A stretch of 64,000 nt of DNA, from NCBI GenBank assembly GCA_021818955.1, contig JAKASR010000002.1, positions 171,659 to 235,658 on the forward strand, given 5' to 3'. This document shows positions 37,554-46,069 of this stretch, piece after piece (position 1 is the first letter of the stretch; the number at the start of each line of letters is the position of its first letter). The position numbers and the translations under genes are program-made. The notes under the pieces were generated by a model that saw nothing but the letters and a program-made list of their open reading frames with translations, was not told the origin of the DNA and did not search any database. Origin of the DNA: Acidobacteriota bacterium. GTDB taxonomy: Bacteria; Acidobacteriota; Terriglobia; Terriglobales; SCQP01.

Positions 37554-39829
37554 ACCACCGCCTCCTCGGCCACGGCCTCAAACGCGCGGGCAAAGCCCTG
37601 CTGCCAAGCCTGATTCAATGCGGGCCAGTCCAAATCAAAAACCGTGCGCCCGGCGCGGAGCAAGCGCAGGCTCGGCCGGCTCTCCACCTGCCCCAGGCGC
37701 AGCAGGGTGAGCGAATGCCGGCGGGCCAAGTCTTCCAGCGGGGCGAGGGCATGAGCGGAACAGCTCGCCACAACCCGGCTGGCGGTTTCGGCAAAAAGCC
37801 AGTTTTCCAAGTTCAGCTCATCCGGCGGCAACGCGATCGTCGCGCCCAGCGGGGCGGCGGCGGGGAAATTGACAGGATGCGCCAGCAGGCACTCGGCCAG
37901 GGCAACGGCCAAACCGCCTTCGGAACAATCATGGGCGGAGCGCAGCAGACCGGCCCGCGCCGCTTCCGCCAGGACCAGATGCAGGGCGCGCTCGCCGGCG
38001 AGATCGAGCGCCGGCGGCCAGCCCCAAACCGCGCCCAGCAGGCGCGCATATTCGGTCGAGCCCAGGCGGCGCCCGGCTTCCTCGGGCTCGAGCCGCGGCG
38101 CGCCGCTGAGCAAAAGCACGGTATCGCCGGCGGCTAGAAAGCGCGGGCCGAGCGGCACCCCGTCGTGTTCATGCTCCAGCAGGCCGACCACGCCGACCAC
38201 GGGCGTGGGGGCGATGGCTTCGCCGCGGGTTTCGTTATACAAGCTGACGTTGCCCCCGGTAACCGGCGTATTGAGCGCGCGGCAGGCTTCGCCCATGCCT
38301 TCCAGGGCTTCCACCAACTGCCACATGATTTCCGGTTTTTCGGGGTTGCCGAAATTCAGGCAATTGGTGGCGGCGAGCGGGCGGGCGCCGGTGGAAGCGA
38401 CATTGCGCGCCGCTTCGGCCACCGCCAGGCGGGCCCCCTGGCGGGGATCGAGCCGGCAATAGCGGCCTGAACCCGCCAGCGCCATCGCCAGCGAGCGGCG
38501 CGTGCCCTTGATGCGAATGACGCCGGCATCGCCGCCGGGGGCGGCGAGGGTATTGGTGCGCACCATGGTGTCGTACTGCTCGTAGATCCAGCGCCGGGAG
38601 CAGATATTTTCGGAAGCGAGCAGGCGCAGCAGCGCGGTGGCGGGATCGAGCGCCGGCAATCCGGCGGGGCGGTCGAGCGGGGCGGCGGGAACGGCGGGCG
38701 CGCGGCGGGGGCGGTCGTAGCGCGGCGCGGCGTCGGTGAGGGCGCGATTGGGAATTTCGGCTTCGACCCGGCCGTGCTGAAGTACGCGCAGCATGCCATC
38801 GCCGGTGACGCGCCCGATGACGACCGCGTCCAGCCCCCACTTGGCAAAGATGCGCGCGATCTCGGCTTCGCGGCCGGGTGCGGCCACCAGCAGCATACGC
38901 TCCTGGCTCTCGCTGAGCATAATCTCGTAAGCCGACATGCCGGATTCACGCTGCGGCACGCGATCGAGATCAAGCTCGATGCCGGTTCCGGCGCGGCCGC
39001 CCATCTCGCTCGACGAAGAGGTCAAGCCGGCGGCGCCCATATCCTGAATGCCAATGATGGCGCCGCTCCGCATGGCTTCAAGGCAGGCTTCGAGCAGCAG
39101 CTTTTCCAAAAACGGGTCGCCGACCTGCACGTTCGGCCGCTTGCTTTCGCTCGATTCGCTGAATTCCTCGCTGGCCATGGTGGCGCCGTGGATGCCGTCG
39201 CGGCCGGTCTTGGCGCCGACGTACATGACGAGATTGCCCACCCCGGAAGCCTTGCCGTAAAACAGCGCATCGCGGCGCGCCAGGCCGAGCGCGAAGGCGT
39301 TGACCAGCGGATTGCCGGCGTAGCTGGCATCGAAGCCGGTTTCGCCGCCCAGGTTGGGAACGCCAAAGCAATTGCCGTAATGGGCAATGCCCGCGACCAC
39401 GCCGGCGAGCAGGTGACGGCTGCGCGGATCATCGAGCGCGCCGAAGCGAAGCGAATCCATAATCGCCACCGGGCGCGCGCCCATGGTGAAGACATCGCGC
39501 AGGATGCCGCCGACGCCGGTGGCGGCGCCCTGAAACGGCTCGATGAAACTGGGGTGGTTGTGCGATTCGATTTTGAAGACACACACCCAGCCCTCGCCCA
39601 CATCCACCACGCCGGCGTTCTCACCCGGCCCCTGCAGCACCTGCGGGCCTTGGGTCGGCAATTTCGCCAGATGCCGGCGGCTGCTCTTATAAGAGCAGTG
39701 CTCGCTCCACATCACCGCAAAAATGCCTAATTCGGTGAGATTGGGCTCGCGGCCGAGGGTGCTCAGGATGCGCTGATATTCTTCCGGCGTGAGCCCGTGC
39801 CGCGCCAACACCTCGGCGGTTAGCGGCAT
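37550..39829 (-). CDS. purL: Phosphoribosylformylglycinamidine synthase subunit PurL
   Basis: Large synthetase subunit of the three-part FGAM synthase (759 residues, the small PurL type that needs PurQ and PurS). Key stretches: [18 protein letters not shown]-site [20 protein letters not shown] and [38 protein letters not shown], and in the second half [19 protein letters not shown] and [17 protein letters not shown]. Overlaps purQ by 10 bp and purF by 4 bp, so the three are translated together. No purS frame is in the region. Confidence 0.96.
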   Translation of the reverse strand: MPLTAEVLARHGLTPEEYQRILSTLGREPNLTELGIFAVMWSEHCSYKSSRRHLAKLPTQGPQVLQGPGENAGVVDVGEGWVCVFKIESHNHPSFIEPFQGAATGVGGILRDVFTMGARPVAIMDSLRFGALDDPRSRHLLAGVVAGIAHYGNCFGVPNLGGETGFDASYAGNPLVNAFALGLARRDALFYGKASGVGNLVMYVGAKTGRDGIHGATMASEEFSESSESKRPNVQVGDPFLEKLLLEACLEAMRSGAIIGIQDMGAAGLTSSSSEMGGRAGTGIELDLDRVPQRESGMSAYEIMLSESQERMLLVAAPGREAEIARIFAKWGLDAVVIGRVTGDGMLRVLQHGRVEAEIPNRALTDAAPRYDRPRRAPAVPAAPLDRPAGLPALDPATALLRLLASENICSRRWIYEQYDTMVRTNTLAAPGGDAGVIRIKGTRRSLAMALAGSGRYCRLDPRQGARLAVAEAARNVASTGARPLAATNCLNFGNPEKPEIMWQLVEALEGMGEACRALNTPVTGGNVSLYNETRGEAIAPTPVVGVVGLLEHEHDGVPLGPRFLAAGDTVLLLSGAPRLEPEEAGRRLGSTEYARLLGAVWGWPPALDLAGERALHLVLAEAARAGLLRSAHDCSEGGLAVALAECLLAHPVNFPAAAPLGATIALPPDELNLENWLFAETASRVVASCSAHALAPLEDLARRHSLTLLRLGQVESRPSLRLLRAGRTVFDLDWPALNQAWQQGFARAFEAVAEEAVV

Positions 39830-40566
39830 GCGCTGACCCCGTTTTCGGCGGCGGCGGGCGAAGCCCCGGCGGGAGTTAACGCCGCGGCCCGGGCCAAGGA
39901 TTGAAACAGCGGAGCGCCATCGGCCGAGCCCAGGCTGAGTTCCACCGCGCGCTCGGGGTGGGGCATCATGCCGACCACGTTGCCTTCGCGATTGGCGATA
40001 CCGGCAATGTTCGCCAGCGAGCCGTTGGGATTGGCTGCGGGCGCGGCTTCGCCGCGTGGGTTGACATAGCGGAAAACTACGCGGTGTTGCGATTCCAGCT
40101 CATCGAGGGTGGCGGGATCGCAATAATAATTGCCCTCGCCGTGCGCGACCGGCAGCATGATCGGCTGGCCGGCACGGTAGGCGGAGGTAAACGGGGTCGA
40201 GGTGTTTTCGACGCGCAGGCGCACCGGCCGGCAGACGAAATGGCTGCCGGCGTTGGGCAGCAGCGCGCCGGGCAGGAGGCGGCTTTCGCAGAGAATTTGA
40301 AAGCCGTTGCAGATGCCCAGCACCGGCCCGCCCTGGCGGGCGAACTCGCCGACGCTGGCCAGGATGGGAGAAAAGCGGGCAATGGCGCCGGTGCGGAGAT
40401 AATCGCCGTAGCTGAAGCCGCCGGGAATCAGGATCGCGTCCACGCCGCCCAGGTCGCGGCTCTCATGCCAGAGCCACACCGGCTCCAGGCCGGACTGGAG
40501 CGTGACGGCATGAAACGCGTCGTGATCGCAGTTGCTGCCGGGAAAGACAATGACACCAATTTTCAT
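39820..40566 (-). CDS. purQ: Phosphoribosylformylglycinamidine synthase subunit PurQ (glutaminase)
   Basis: Class I glutamine amidotransferase feeding ammonia to PurL, 248 residues from the ATG at 40566 (a TTG two codons upstream is in frame). Starts [17 protein letters not shown]. Nucleophile Cys in [17 protein letters not shown], His and Glu of the triad in [12 protein letters not shown]. The C-terminal tail of about 25 residues ([16 protein letters not shown]) is an extension. First gene of purQLF. The upstream 276 bp contain two hairpins and part of a dispersed repeat. Confidence 0.95.
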   Translation of the reverse strand: MKIGVIVFPGSNCDHDAFHAVTLQSGLEPVWLWHESRDLGGVDAILIPGGFSYGDYLRTGAIARFSPILASVGEFARQGGPVLGICNGFQILCESRLLPGALLPNAGSHFVCRPVRLRVENTSTPFTSAYRAGQPIMLPVAHGEGNYYCDPATLDELESQHRVVFRYVNPRGEAAPAANPNGSLANIAGIANREGNVVGMMPHPERAVELSLGSADGAPLFQSLARAAALTPAGASPAAAENGVSACR

Positions 40567-40639
40567 GCTCAATGCGCCAGCAAACCAAAATAGAACGGAC
40601 AGGGAACCGCCGGCATGGCACGAGCGGGGCCGGCTGATG

Positions 40640-40714
40640 CGGCGCGAGATTGCGCCGGCTGTCCACCGTTGTTATCGTAAGCTCCAGGCTGGCCCGGGCC
40701 GCCCGGGGTGGACA
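40640..40714 (-). promoter_or_regulatory. Two inverted repeats in the purQ leader / dnaN downstream region
   Basis: TGTCCACC (40660-40667) pairs with GGTGGACA (40707-40714) around a GC-rich core with CCCGGG-CCG-CCCGGG; CGGCGC-GAGATT-GCGCCG (40640-40657) forms a second hairpin nearer purQ. They may terminate dnaN transcripts or act in a structured pur leader. No purine riboswitch core or PurR site is recognised. Confidence 0.35.
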
Positions 40715-40764
40715 CTCAAAATCCTTCCTGGATATCTCTATTTTACAATGGCGGGCAAGCCCTT

Positions 40765-40842
40765 ACGACACGCAAACGAGTCAGCCGAAGCCGGACGCGC
40801 GGCGAAAACTCATGGCTGCCGGGCATGGCCGGGCGCAATTCA
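40765..40842 (+). repeat. Dispersed repeat, copy C (partial), abutting the dnaN stop
   Basis: Contains GCCGAAGCCGGACGCGCGGC, then GAAAACTCATGGCTGCCGG and GCATGGCCGGGCGCAATTCA, matching the second half of module 1 of copies A and F. The 5' TTTTACTTTTAG part is missing or diverged. It is in plus orientation although both neighbouring genes are on the minus strand, and it ends at the dnaN stop codon. Confidence 0.65.
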
Positions 40843-41976
40843 TCAAATCCGCATGGGCATGACGATATAGCGGTACTGGTCTTCGCCGCCCTGGGGGCGG
40901 AACTGGCCAGCGCTCTGCTCGTCTTTCAGCTCCATGCGGATTTCCTGGCTGCCGGCGACGCCGAGAAAATCGAGCAGGTATTGCGAGTTGAAGCCGATGA
41001 CCATGGCCTCGCCCTGGTAAGGGGTGTCGAGCTCCTCATCGGCTTCGCCGGCTTCGGCGGAGGAAGAGGTCAGGGTGAGATGGTCTTTTTCCAGCCGCAG
41101 TTTGACCGCGTGCGAGCGCTCATCGGCGAATTGGGAAACGCGCCGCAGCGCCTGGGTCAGCGAATCGCTGGGCAGCACGCAGACGCGGGAATTGTCCTTG
41201 GGCAGCACCGCTTCGTAGTTGGGAAACTGCCCGGTCAACTGGCGCGCGGTCAGCAGGCGGCGGCCGCCGCCATTTTGCGGAATGGAAAAGAACAGGTTGG
41301 TTTCATCCTGCCCGAACTCCACCGCGCCGCCCTCGGGCAGTTCTTCCAGTAATTTTTGCAATTCCACCAGGGCTTTGCGCGGCACCAGGCAGCGGATCTC
41401 GGCCGGCACGCCTTCGAGCGCGGCATGATCGTCGCTGACGTGAGCGAGGCGATGGCCGTCGGTGGCGACCAGCGTGATGCATTCCGGCTTGAGCATCAAC
41501 TGCGCGCCGTTGAGGGTGTAGCGCGCCTCTTCGCTGGCGATGGCGAAGATGGTTTTGCGAATCATGCGCGCCAGCACGGCGCCGGGAATACGCACCGGCG
41601 GCACGGAGGGAAAAGCGGCCAACTCGGGGAAATTTTCACGCGACATGCCCACCATCCGGGTGGAGGCGCGGCCGCAGCGCAATTGCACGTAATGGTTTTC
41701 CAGCAGCTTGATCGATAGATCGGCATCGGGCAGCAGGCGCACGTAATCGAGCAGCTTGCGCGCGGGAATGGCGCCGGAGCCGCTTTTTTTGATCTTGGCC
41801 GGGCAGCCGGTGGAGATCGCCAATTCCAGATCGGTCGCCGCCAGATGAATACGGCCCTCGGCTGAAGCCTCGACCAGCAACTGCGAAAGAATGGGAATCG
41901 TGGTCTTGCGTTCAACCACGCCTTGAATCAGCAGCAGTTCTTTCAATAAATCGGTGGTGCGAACGGTTATTTCCAT
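40843..41976 (-). CDS. dnaN: DNA polymerase III beta subunit (sliding clamp)
   Basis: Ring-shaped processivity clamp, 377 residues from the ATG at 41976; the frame is open upstream but MEITVRTTDLLKELLLIQGV is the normal N-terminus. Three clamp folds: IPILSQLLVEASAEGRIHL in the first, TLVATDGHRLAHVSDD in the second and VMPMRI at the very end, matching the usual VMPMR-L/I terminus. dnaA is not next to it. Nearby parAB, rsmG and a candidate origin upstream suggest an origin-proximal place. Confidence 0.96.
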   Translation of the reverse strand: MEITVRTTDLLKELLLIQGVVERKTTIPILSQLLVEASAEGRIHLAATDLELAISTGCPAKIKKSGSGAIPARKLLDYVRLLPDADLSIKLLENHYVQLRCGRASTRMVGMSRENFPELAAFPSVPPVRIPGAVLARMIRKTIFAIASEEARYTLNGAQLMLKPECITLVATDGHRLAHVSDDHAALEGVPAEIRCLVPRKALVELQKLLEELPEGGAVEFGQDETNLFFSIPQNGGGRRLLTARQLTGQFPNYEAVLPKDNSRVCVLPSDSLTQALRRVSQFADERSHAVKLRLEKDHLTLTSSSAEAGEADEELDTPYQGEAMVIGFNSQYLLDFLGVAGSQEIRMELKDEQSAGQFRPQGGEDQYRYIVMPMRI

Positions 41977-42029
41977 GGCCGTGGCTCCCGCCCCGCCACC
42001 CGCGGTCGGCCCGCAAGGCGCGCTGGCGC

Positions 42030-42260
42030 TTCTCATTGTATATGTATTTATTAAAAAGAAAGTATAAAGAAAGCCGCAGCCGCCGGGGCGGTGAAAACGT
42101 TGAAAACCGCGTCAGGGATCGATGAAACGAGGGCGGGAGGCGAGAACGGGATTGTGCAACACCGGTGAGCGGCAGAGCGAATATCGGGCGCCCGCCTGGA
42201 TTTCCACAAAAACACACAGGCAAACGCCGGGTTTTCCACGCCAGGCTGTGGAAAGCGGGG
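42030..42260. other. Candidate replication origin region upstream of dnaN
   Basis: An AT-rich stretch (about 42034-42075, TTGTATATGTATTTATTAAA and following) is succeeded by four near matches to the DnaA box TTATNCACA, each 7 of 9: TGTTGCACA (minus, 42153-42161), ATTTCCACA (42200-42208), TTTTCCACG (42232-42240) and CTTTCCACA (minus, 42247-42255). The last two form an inverted pair. No dnaA gene is nearby and no perfect box is present, so this is tentative. It also holds the dnaN promoter; the rest of the 327-bp gap shows nothing else. Confidence 0.35.
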
Positions 42261-42303
42261 AAAGGGCGCGCCCAGAGCCGCCGGGAAGAGCCCGGAGGTC
42301 TGT

Positions 42304-43008
42304 TCAAAATTTGGGGGTGACCTGCTTGGCGCCGGGGAAGCTGGCCTTGAAGAGCGAAGACGGCAAATGGGGGTTGACGCGGATATGCGAAAGCGTCAGC
42401 AGGCGGTAGTCACCCGAGGGCTGGATATATTTTTGCCGCACCGCGACCCAGGTGGCGGGATCAAACCAGAGATCGATTTCGGAGATGCTTCGCCGGGCGC
42501 CGGGGTCGAGCGGGAACAGTTGCAATAGCACGGTATGACGATCGTCAAGTTGAGGCTGGTCCGGCAGGCGAATTTTAAACTGGCCGGAAAGCTGCGCGCC
42601 GCTGGCGCCCAGGCCCAACAATAAAAACGTCTGCACCGACGATTGATTTTTACGGGCGTTGTATTTCTGCACCTGACGGATGTCGGGCTGATAAATATAG
42701 CCATAGCCGTTACGGTAGAGCAGGATTTTATGCGGATGAAGGAATTCCAGCTTGATTTGCGGTCCGGAACGCGTCCGCCGGAAATAGAGGCTGCCGGTCG
42801 AGGTTTCCGTCTGATCGACTACGGCGACGTAGTTGGTATTGACGGCGTGGGCGGAAAGCGAATGAATCCGGACCGAGGCGCGATCGAGATTGGATAACAC
42901 CCGGCGCAGCGATGGGGAGGGAGGAGGCGCATCCTGGTTGCGGGCCGGCAAGGCGGCGAAGAGCAAGAGAGCCAGGAGAAGAGGCGCCATTTTCGCAATG
43001 CGAGCCAT
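42304..43008 (-). CDS. LolA-like outer-membrane lipoprotein-carrier / sorting protein
   Basis: 234 residues with a signal peptide (about 7-23, MAPLLLALLLFAALPA). The rest reads as the LolA/LolB half-open beta barrel: LSAHAVNTNYVAVVDQTETSTGSLYFRR, ILLYRNGYGYIYQPDIRQVQKYN and EIDLWFDPATWVAVRQKYIQPSGDYRLLTLSHIRVN in part. It would carry lipoproteins or another lipid-like ligand through the periplasm. One-base overlap (TAATG) with the upstream small membrane-protein gene. More distant than classical LolA, so the cargo is uncertain. Confidence 0.78.
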   Translation of the reverse strand: MARIAKMAPLLLALLLFAALPARNQDAPPPSPSLRRVLSNLDRASVRIHSLSAHAVNTNYVAVVDQTETSTGSLYFRRTRSGPQIKLEFLHPHKILLYRNGYGYIYQPDIRQVQKYNARKNQSSVQTFLLLGLGASGAQLSGQFKIRLPDQPQLDDRHTVLLQLFPLDPGARRSISEIDLWFDPATWVAVRQKYIQPSGDYRLLTLSHIRVNPHLPSSLFKASFPGAKQVTPKF

Positions 43009-43361
43009 TAATTGGTCCAGACCTTGTAGTCGAAGGTCCGCGGCCCTCCGGACTCCGCCGGCACGGGCTGGCCTTGAATTTTGCGGATCTCGACCGCGTG
43101 GCCGAGACGGCGGCTCAGGACGCCGGCTAAATCCACATGCCGTCCGGCACCCTTGATTTCATAGAGATGCCCCTTTTGCGAATCCAGCAACGTGACCGAC
43201 AGCGAGGCGGAATGAAAGGGACGCGGCTGATCGCGAAAGAAGTGGCGCGGGGTGAGAAAGAGGAAGGCCAGAATGAGTCCGACCATAATGTCGTACTCCA
43301 CGCTGCCACGGGGATAATTCCACCAGACAAAGTCGCCGATTTTTCGCCACAGCCAACGCAT
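43008..43361 (-). CDS. Small single-TM protein of unknown function upstream of LolA-like gene
   Basis: 117 residues. An N-terminal aromatic stretch (MRWLWRKIGDFVWWNYPRGS) leads into one hydrophobic helix (about 25-40, IMVGLILAFLFLTP). The remainder (about 45-117) is a small soluble, probably periplasmic, domain with strands SASLSVTLLD and YEIKGAGRHVDLAGVLSRRL. Not recognised as a named family. Its stop overlaps the LolA-like start by one base, so the two are co-expressed and may act together. Divergent from rsmG. Confidence 0.72.
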   Translation of the reverse strand: MRWLWRKIGDFVWWNYPRGSVEYDIMVGLILAFLFLTPRHFFRDQPRPFHSASLSVTLLDSQKGHLYEIKGAGRHVDLAGVLSRRLGHAVEIRKIQGQPVPAESGGPRTFDYKVWTN

Positions 43362-43408
43362 GGTGATCTAGCTTGATGGTAACCCGGCAAGGACGGGAAA
43401 ATATAGCG

Positions 43409-44062
43409 ATGACAGGGAATCGAGCAGCGGCGGCGGCGATACCGGCGGAAGAATGGCAGCGCCGGATGGAGCGCGCCTTCGCGCAAGCCGGCCTGGAAAC
43501 GCAAGCGGTGCAGCGGCAGCGCTGGGCGGCCTACCTGGCGCGGCTGGCCCAGTGGAACGCGCGGCGGCGGCTGCTAGGCGATAGCGAGCCGCAGCAATGG
43601 ATTGAGCGGCACCTGATCGAATCGCTCTGGCTGGCGCGGGAAGTGGCAATTAGCGGGCGGGCATTGCTGGATCTGGGCAGCGGCGGAGGCTTTCCCGGCC
43701 TGGCCCTGGCGATCGGATACGCTCCCTTATACACTACACTTGTAGAATTAAATCAAACCAAGGCGGCGTTTTTGCGCCAGGAGATTGCCGCGCAGCAATT
43801 GCCGGGCGTGGTTATTGAGCAGGATGCGCGGAAGCTGAAGGCTAGCAAAGCGGATGTGGTGACGGTGCGGGCATTGGAGCAGATTGCAGACCTGCCGCGG
43901 TGGGCTGGAAACTATTTAAATCCAGATGGTTTAATGGCGGCCTGGGTGAACCGGGAGCTCTATGACGCCTGGGCGGCGGAATATTATCAATGGAAATGGC
44001 TGCATTTTATCAACCTGCCAAGCGCCGAGCGGCGGGGCATCGGGCTGGCGCAAATGGTTTAA
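43409..44062 (+). CDS. rsmG: 16S rRNA (guanine527-N7)-methyltransferase RsmG
   Basis: SAM-dependent methyltransferase (GidB), 217 residues from the ATG at 43409; upstream in-frame starts at 43373 (TTG) and 43376 (ATG) are possible but have poor binding sites. The SAM motif is ALLDLGSGGGFPGLALAIGY, followed by TLVELNQTKAAFLRQE and VVTVRALEQIADLP. ERHLIESLWLARE is the usual start of the core. Its stop overlaps the first parS palindrome by no bases but abuts it. rsmG-parA-parB is a classical origin-proximal order. Confidence 0.92.
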   Translation: MTGNRAAAAAIPAEEWQRRMERAFAQAGLETQAVQRQRWAAYLARLAQWNARRRLLGDSEPQQWIERHLIESLWLAREVAISGRALLDLGSGGGFPGLALAIGYAPLYTTLVELNQTKAAFLRQEIAAQQLPGVVIEQDARKLKASKADVVTVRALEQIADLPRWAGNYLNPDGLMAAWVNRELYDAWAAEYYQWKWLHFINLPSAERRGIGLAQMV

Positions 44063-44078
44063 TGTTCCACGTGGAACA
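44063..44078. promoter_or_regulatory. parS site 1
   Basis: TGTTCCACGTGGAACA, a perfect 16-bp palindrome starting directly after the rsmG stop codon. It differs from the consensus TGTTTCACGTGAAACA by one symmetric change in each arm. ParB binds such sites to form the partition complex. Confidence 0.85.
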
Positions 44079-44093
44079 TAGGAGGCAAGGCGG

Positions 44094-44160
44094 ATCGGCT
44101 GCTTTTATTTTTAAGCGCTGACGATTTCGCAATGGTCCGGATGAAACCGGATGTATGCCT
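44094..44160 (+). repeat. Dispersed repeat, copy D (diverged)
   Basis: TCGGCTGCTTTTATTTTTAA, then GCGCTGACGATTTCGCAATG and GTCCGG-ATGAAA-CCGGAT, the same order as module 1 of copies A and F. The hairpin stem keeps pairing through a G-T pair where A has G-C. It lies between the two parS sites, 31 bp after rsmG. Confidence 0.65.
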
Positions 44161-44190
44161 GTGAAGCCAGAGTTTGAGGTTACGCAAACG

Positions 44191-44206
44191 TGTTCCACGT
44201 GAAACA
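44191..44206. promoter_or_regulatory. parS site 2
   Basis: TGTTCCACGTGAAACA, 15 of 16 matches to the consensus parS, 76 bp upstream of the parA GTG start. It shares the C at position 5 with site 1. Confidence 0.88.
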
Positions 44207-44266
44207 TTCGGGCGGCCAGGATTTTCCCGGTACAGGCAGCGGGAATTTTCATGTACACTGGCGCAG

Positions 44267-45064
44267 GTGTCTCGCATATTCGCCATCGCCAATCAAAAAG
44301 GCGGCGTGGGCAAAACAACCACGGCAATCAATCTGGCCGCCTCGTTAGCCGCCGCGGAGCTCTCGGTTTTGCTGGTGGATAGCGATCCGCAGATGAATGC
44401 CAGCAGCGGGCTGGGATTTAGCGCCGATCAGGACCGTCCCAATCTCTATCATGTGCTGCGGAATGAGATTGCCGCCAGCGAGGCGGTTGTAGCGACCCCA
44501 CTGGAGGGGCTTTGGCTGCTCCCCTCTTCTCGCGACCTGGCGGCCATCAATATCGAGATTGTCCCGAACCCGAAACGGGAATATTGCCTACGCCACGCAT
44601 TGGATGAAATTCGAGCTCAGTATGCGTTTATTGTCCTGGATTGCCCGCCGGCGCTGGATTTGCTCACGTTGAATGCACTGACGGCTTCCGACGCGGTGAT
44701 CGTGCCGATGCAATGCGAGTATTTTTCGCTGGAGGGCATTTCGCACCTGGTGAAGACCATAAGCGCGATTCGCACGAACCTGAACCCGCGCCTGGAACTG
44801 GCCGGGATTTTGTTGGCACAATATGACGACCGCACTAATCTAGCCAAACAGGTGGCGGAGGATTTGCGCCAGCACTTCGGGCCAAAAGTGTTTCGCACCG
44901 TCATACCGCGCAATATACGGCTGGCCGAGGCGCCCAGCCATGGCAAACCAGCCCTGCTTTATGATCCCCGCTCGCGCGGAGCTGAAGCCTATATTCAACT
45001 TGCCAAAGAGGTTATTGATCATGAACAACAGCAATCCCCGCAAGGCCTTGGGGCGCGGGCTTGA
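44267..45064 (+). CDS. parA: Chromosome-partitioning ATPase ParA (Soj)
   Basis: Deviant Walker ATPase that drives segregation of ParB-parS complexes; 265 residues from GTG 44267, which gives the normal N-terminus MSRIFAIANQKGGVGKTTTA with the P-loop at 11-18. The open frame upstream crosses the parS site and is not used. Switch regions: LLVDSDPQMNASSGLG and FIVLDCPPALDLLTLNAL. TACACT at 44254-44259 lies just upstream and could be a -10, giving a very short leader. The end overlaps parB by 44 bp. Confidence 0.94.
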   Translation: MSRIFAIANQKGGVGKTTTAINLAASLAAAELSVLLVDSDPQMNASSGLGFSADQDRPNLYHVLRNEIAASEAVVATPLEGLWLLPSSRDLAAINIEIVPNPKREYCLRHALDEIRAQYAFIVLDCPPALDLLTLNALTASDAVIVPMQCEYFSLEGISHLVKTISAIRTNLNPRLELAGILLAQYDDRTNLAKQVAEDLRQHFGPKVFRTVIPRNIRLAEAPSHGKPALLYDPRSRGAEAYIQLAKEVIDHEQQQSPQGLGARA

Positions 45065-45869
45065 TGCGCTTTTAAAGCCGGCGGCTACGGCCGCCGCTCC
45101 CGCTCCGGCGCCTGAGTCTAACCAGATCGAGATCGAAGCCATCGTCGCCAACCCGCTGCAGCCGCGCCGCCAGTTTGAAGAAAGCAGTTTGCAGGAGCTG
45201 GCGGCTTCGATCCGCCAGCAGGGCATATTACAGCCGCTGCTAGTGCGGGAATGGCAGGGCAAATACCAATTGATTGCCGGAGAAAGGCGCTTGCGGGCAG
45301 CGCAGCTTGCCGGGTTGCGCCAGGTGCCGGCGCGCGTGATTGCGGTGAACGATGAGCAGGCGCTGGAACTTACCATTATCGAAAATCTGCAACGTGAGGA
45401 CCTGAACCCGATGGAGCAGGCGCGCGCCTTTGCCCAACTCTCCAATCGCTTTCATCTCAGCCAGGAACAAATTGCGGAAAAGACCGGGAAAGACCGTTCC
45501 AGCGTCGCCAACTTTCTACGCCTGCTGAAGCTTGATGCCGAAATTCAAGCCATGCTGGAAAGCGGAAGCCTGAGCATGGGACACGCGCGCGCACTGGCCA
45601 GCTTGCCCGCCGAACGCCAAATCGAATTGGCGCGCAAGGCGGTGGCGCAGGGCTGGAACGTGCGGCAGATCGAAAAGCAAGTCCAACCGGTGGAGAAATC
45701 CAAAGTTGAGAAGCATGCCGACCCTAATGTCGCCGATGCACAAGAACAGCTTGAGCGAGCCCTGGGAACCAAAGTCAGAATTCAGGACCGCCAAAACCAT
45801 GGCAGGATTGAAGTTTTTTACGCTAACCTGGACGAATTTCAACGGATTTTCAGTTTATTTGTAAAATAA
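45021..45869 (+). CDS. parB: Chromosome-partitioning protein ParB (Spo0J)
   Basis: CTPase and parS-binding clamp, 282 residues from the ATG at 45021 (MNNSNPRKALGRGLDALL, where KALGRGLDALL is the usual ParA-stimulating N-terminal motif). The CTP-binding fold shows NPLQPRRQFEESSLQELAAS and LIAGERRLRAAQLAGL with ENLQREDLNPMEQARAF. The helix-turn-helix is SQEQIAEKTGKDRSSVANFL. The C-terminal dimerisation part ends RIEVFYANLDEFQRIFSLF. It acts on the two parS sites upstream of parA. Confidence 0.95.
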   Translation: MNNSNPRKALGRGLDALLKPAATAAAPAPAPESNQIEIEAIVANPLQPRRQFEESSLQELAASIRQQGILQPLLVREWQGKYQLIAGERRLRAAQLAGLRQVPARVIAVNDEQALELTIIENLQREDLNPMEQARAFAQLSNRFHLSQEQIAEKTGKDRSSVANFLRLLKLDAEIQAMLESGSLSMGHARALASLPAERQIELARKAVAQGWNVRQIEKQVQPVEKSKVEKHADPNVADAQEQLERALGTKVRIQDRQNHGRIEVFYANLDEFQRIFSLFVK

Positions 45870-45958
45870 ATTACATTTTAGTCAACCGGATCGGCGCCCG
45901 TGTTAGCTATGTATTTCATATTATTGGCTTTACTTTAACTTTGCAGAATTCTGGCGGC

Positions 45959-45987
45959 TTGACGGAATGGCCTTAGCCCGGTAAAAG
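45959..45987 (+). promoter_or_regulatory. Sigma-70-like promoter candidate for the TlpA-like gene
   Basis: TTGACG (45959-45964), 17-bp spacer, TAAAAG (45982-45987), in the 200-bp gap between parB and the thioredoxin-like gene. -35 matches 5 of 6, -10 matches 4 of 6. Confidence 0.35.
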
Positions 45988-46069
45988 TCGGGGCATGGTG
46001 AAAAGATCCATGGTAAAAACATCCAGTGGTAGCCGCTGCGGTACACTTTAAATAACTCATTTTTCAACC

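Noticed and set aside
40567-40842. Purine riboswitch upstream of purQ
   Set aside because: The leader has GC-rich hairpins but not the three-way junction sequences of a purine aptamer.
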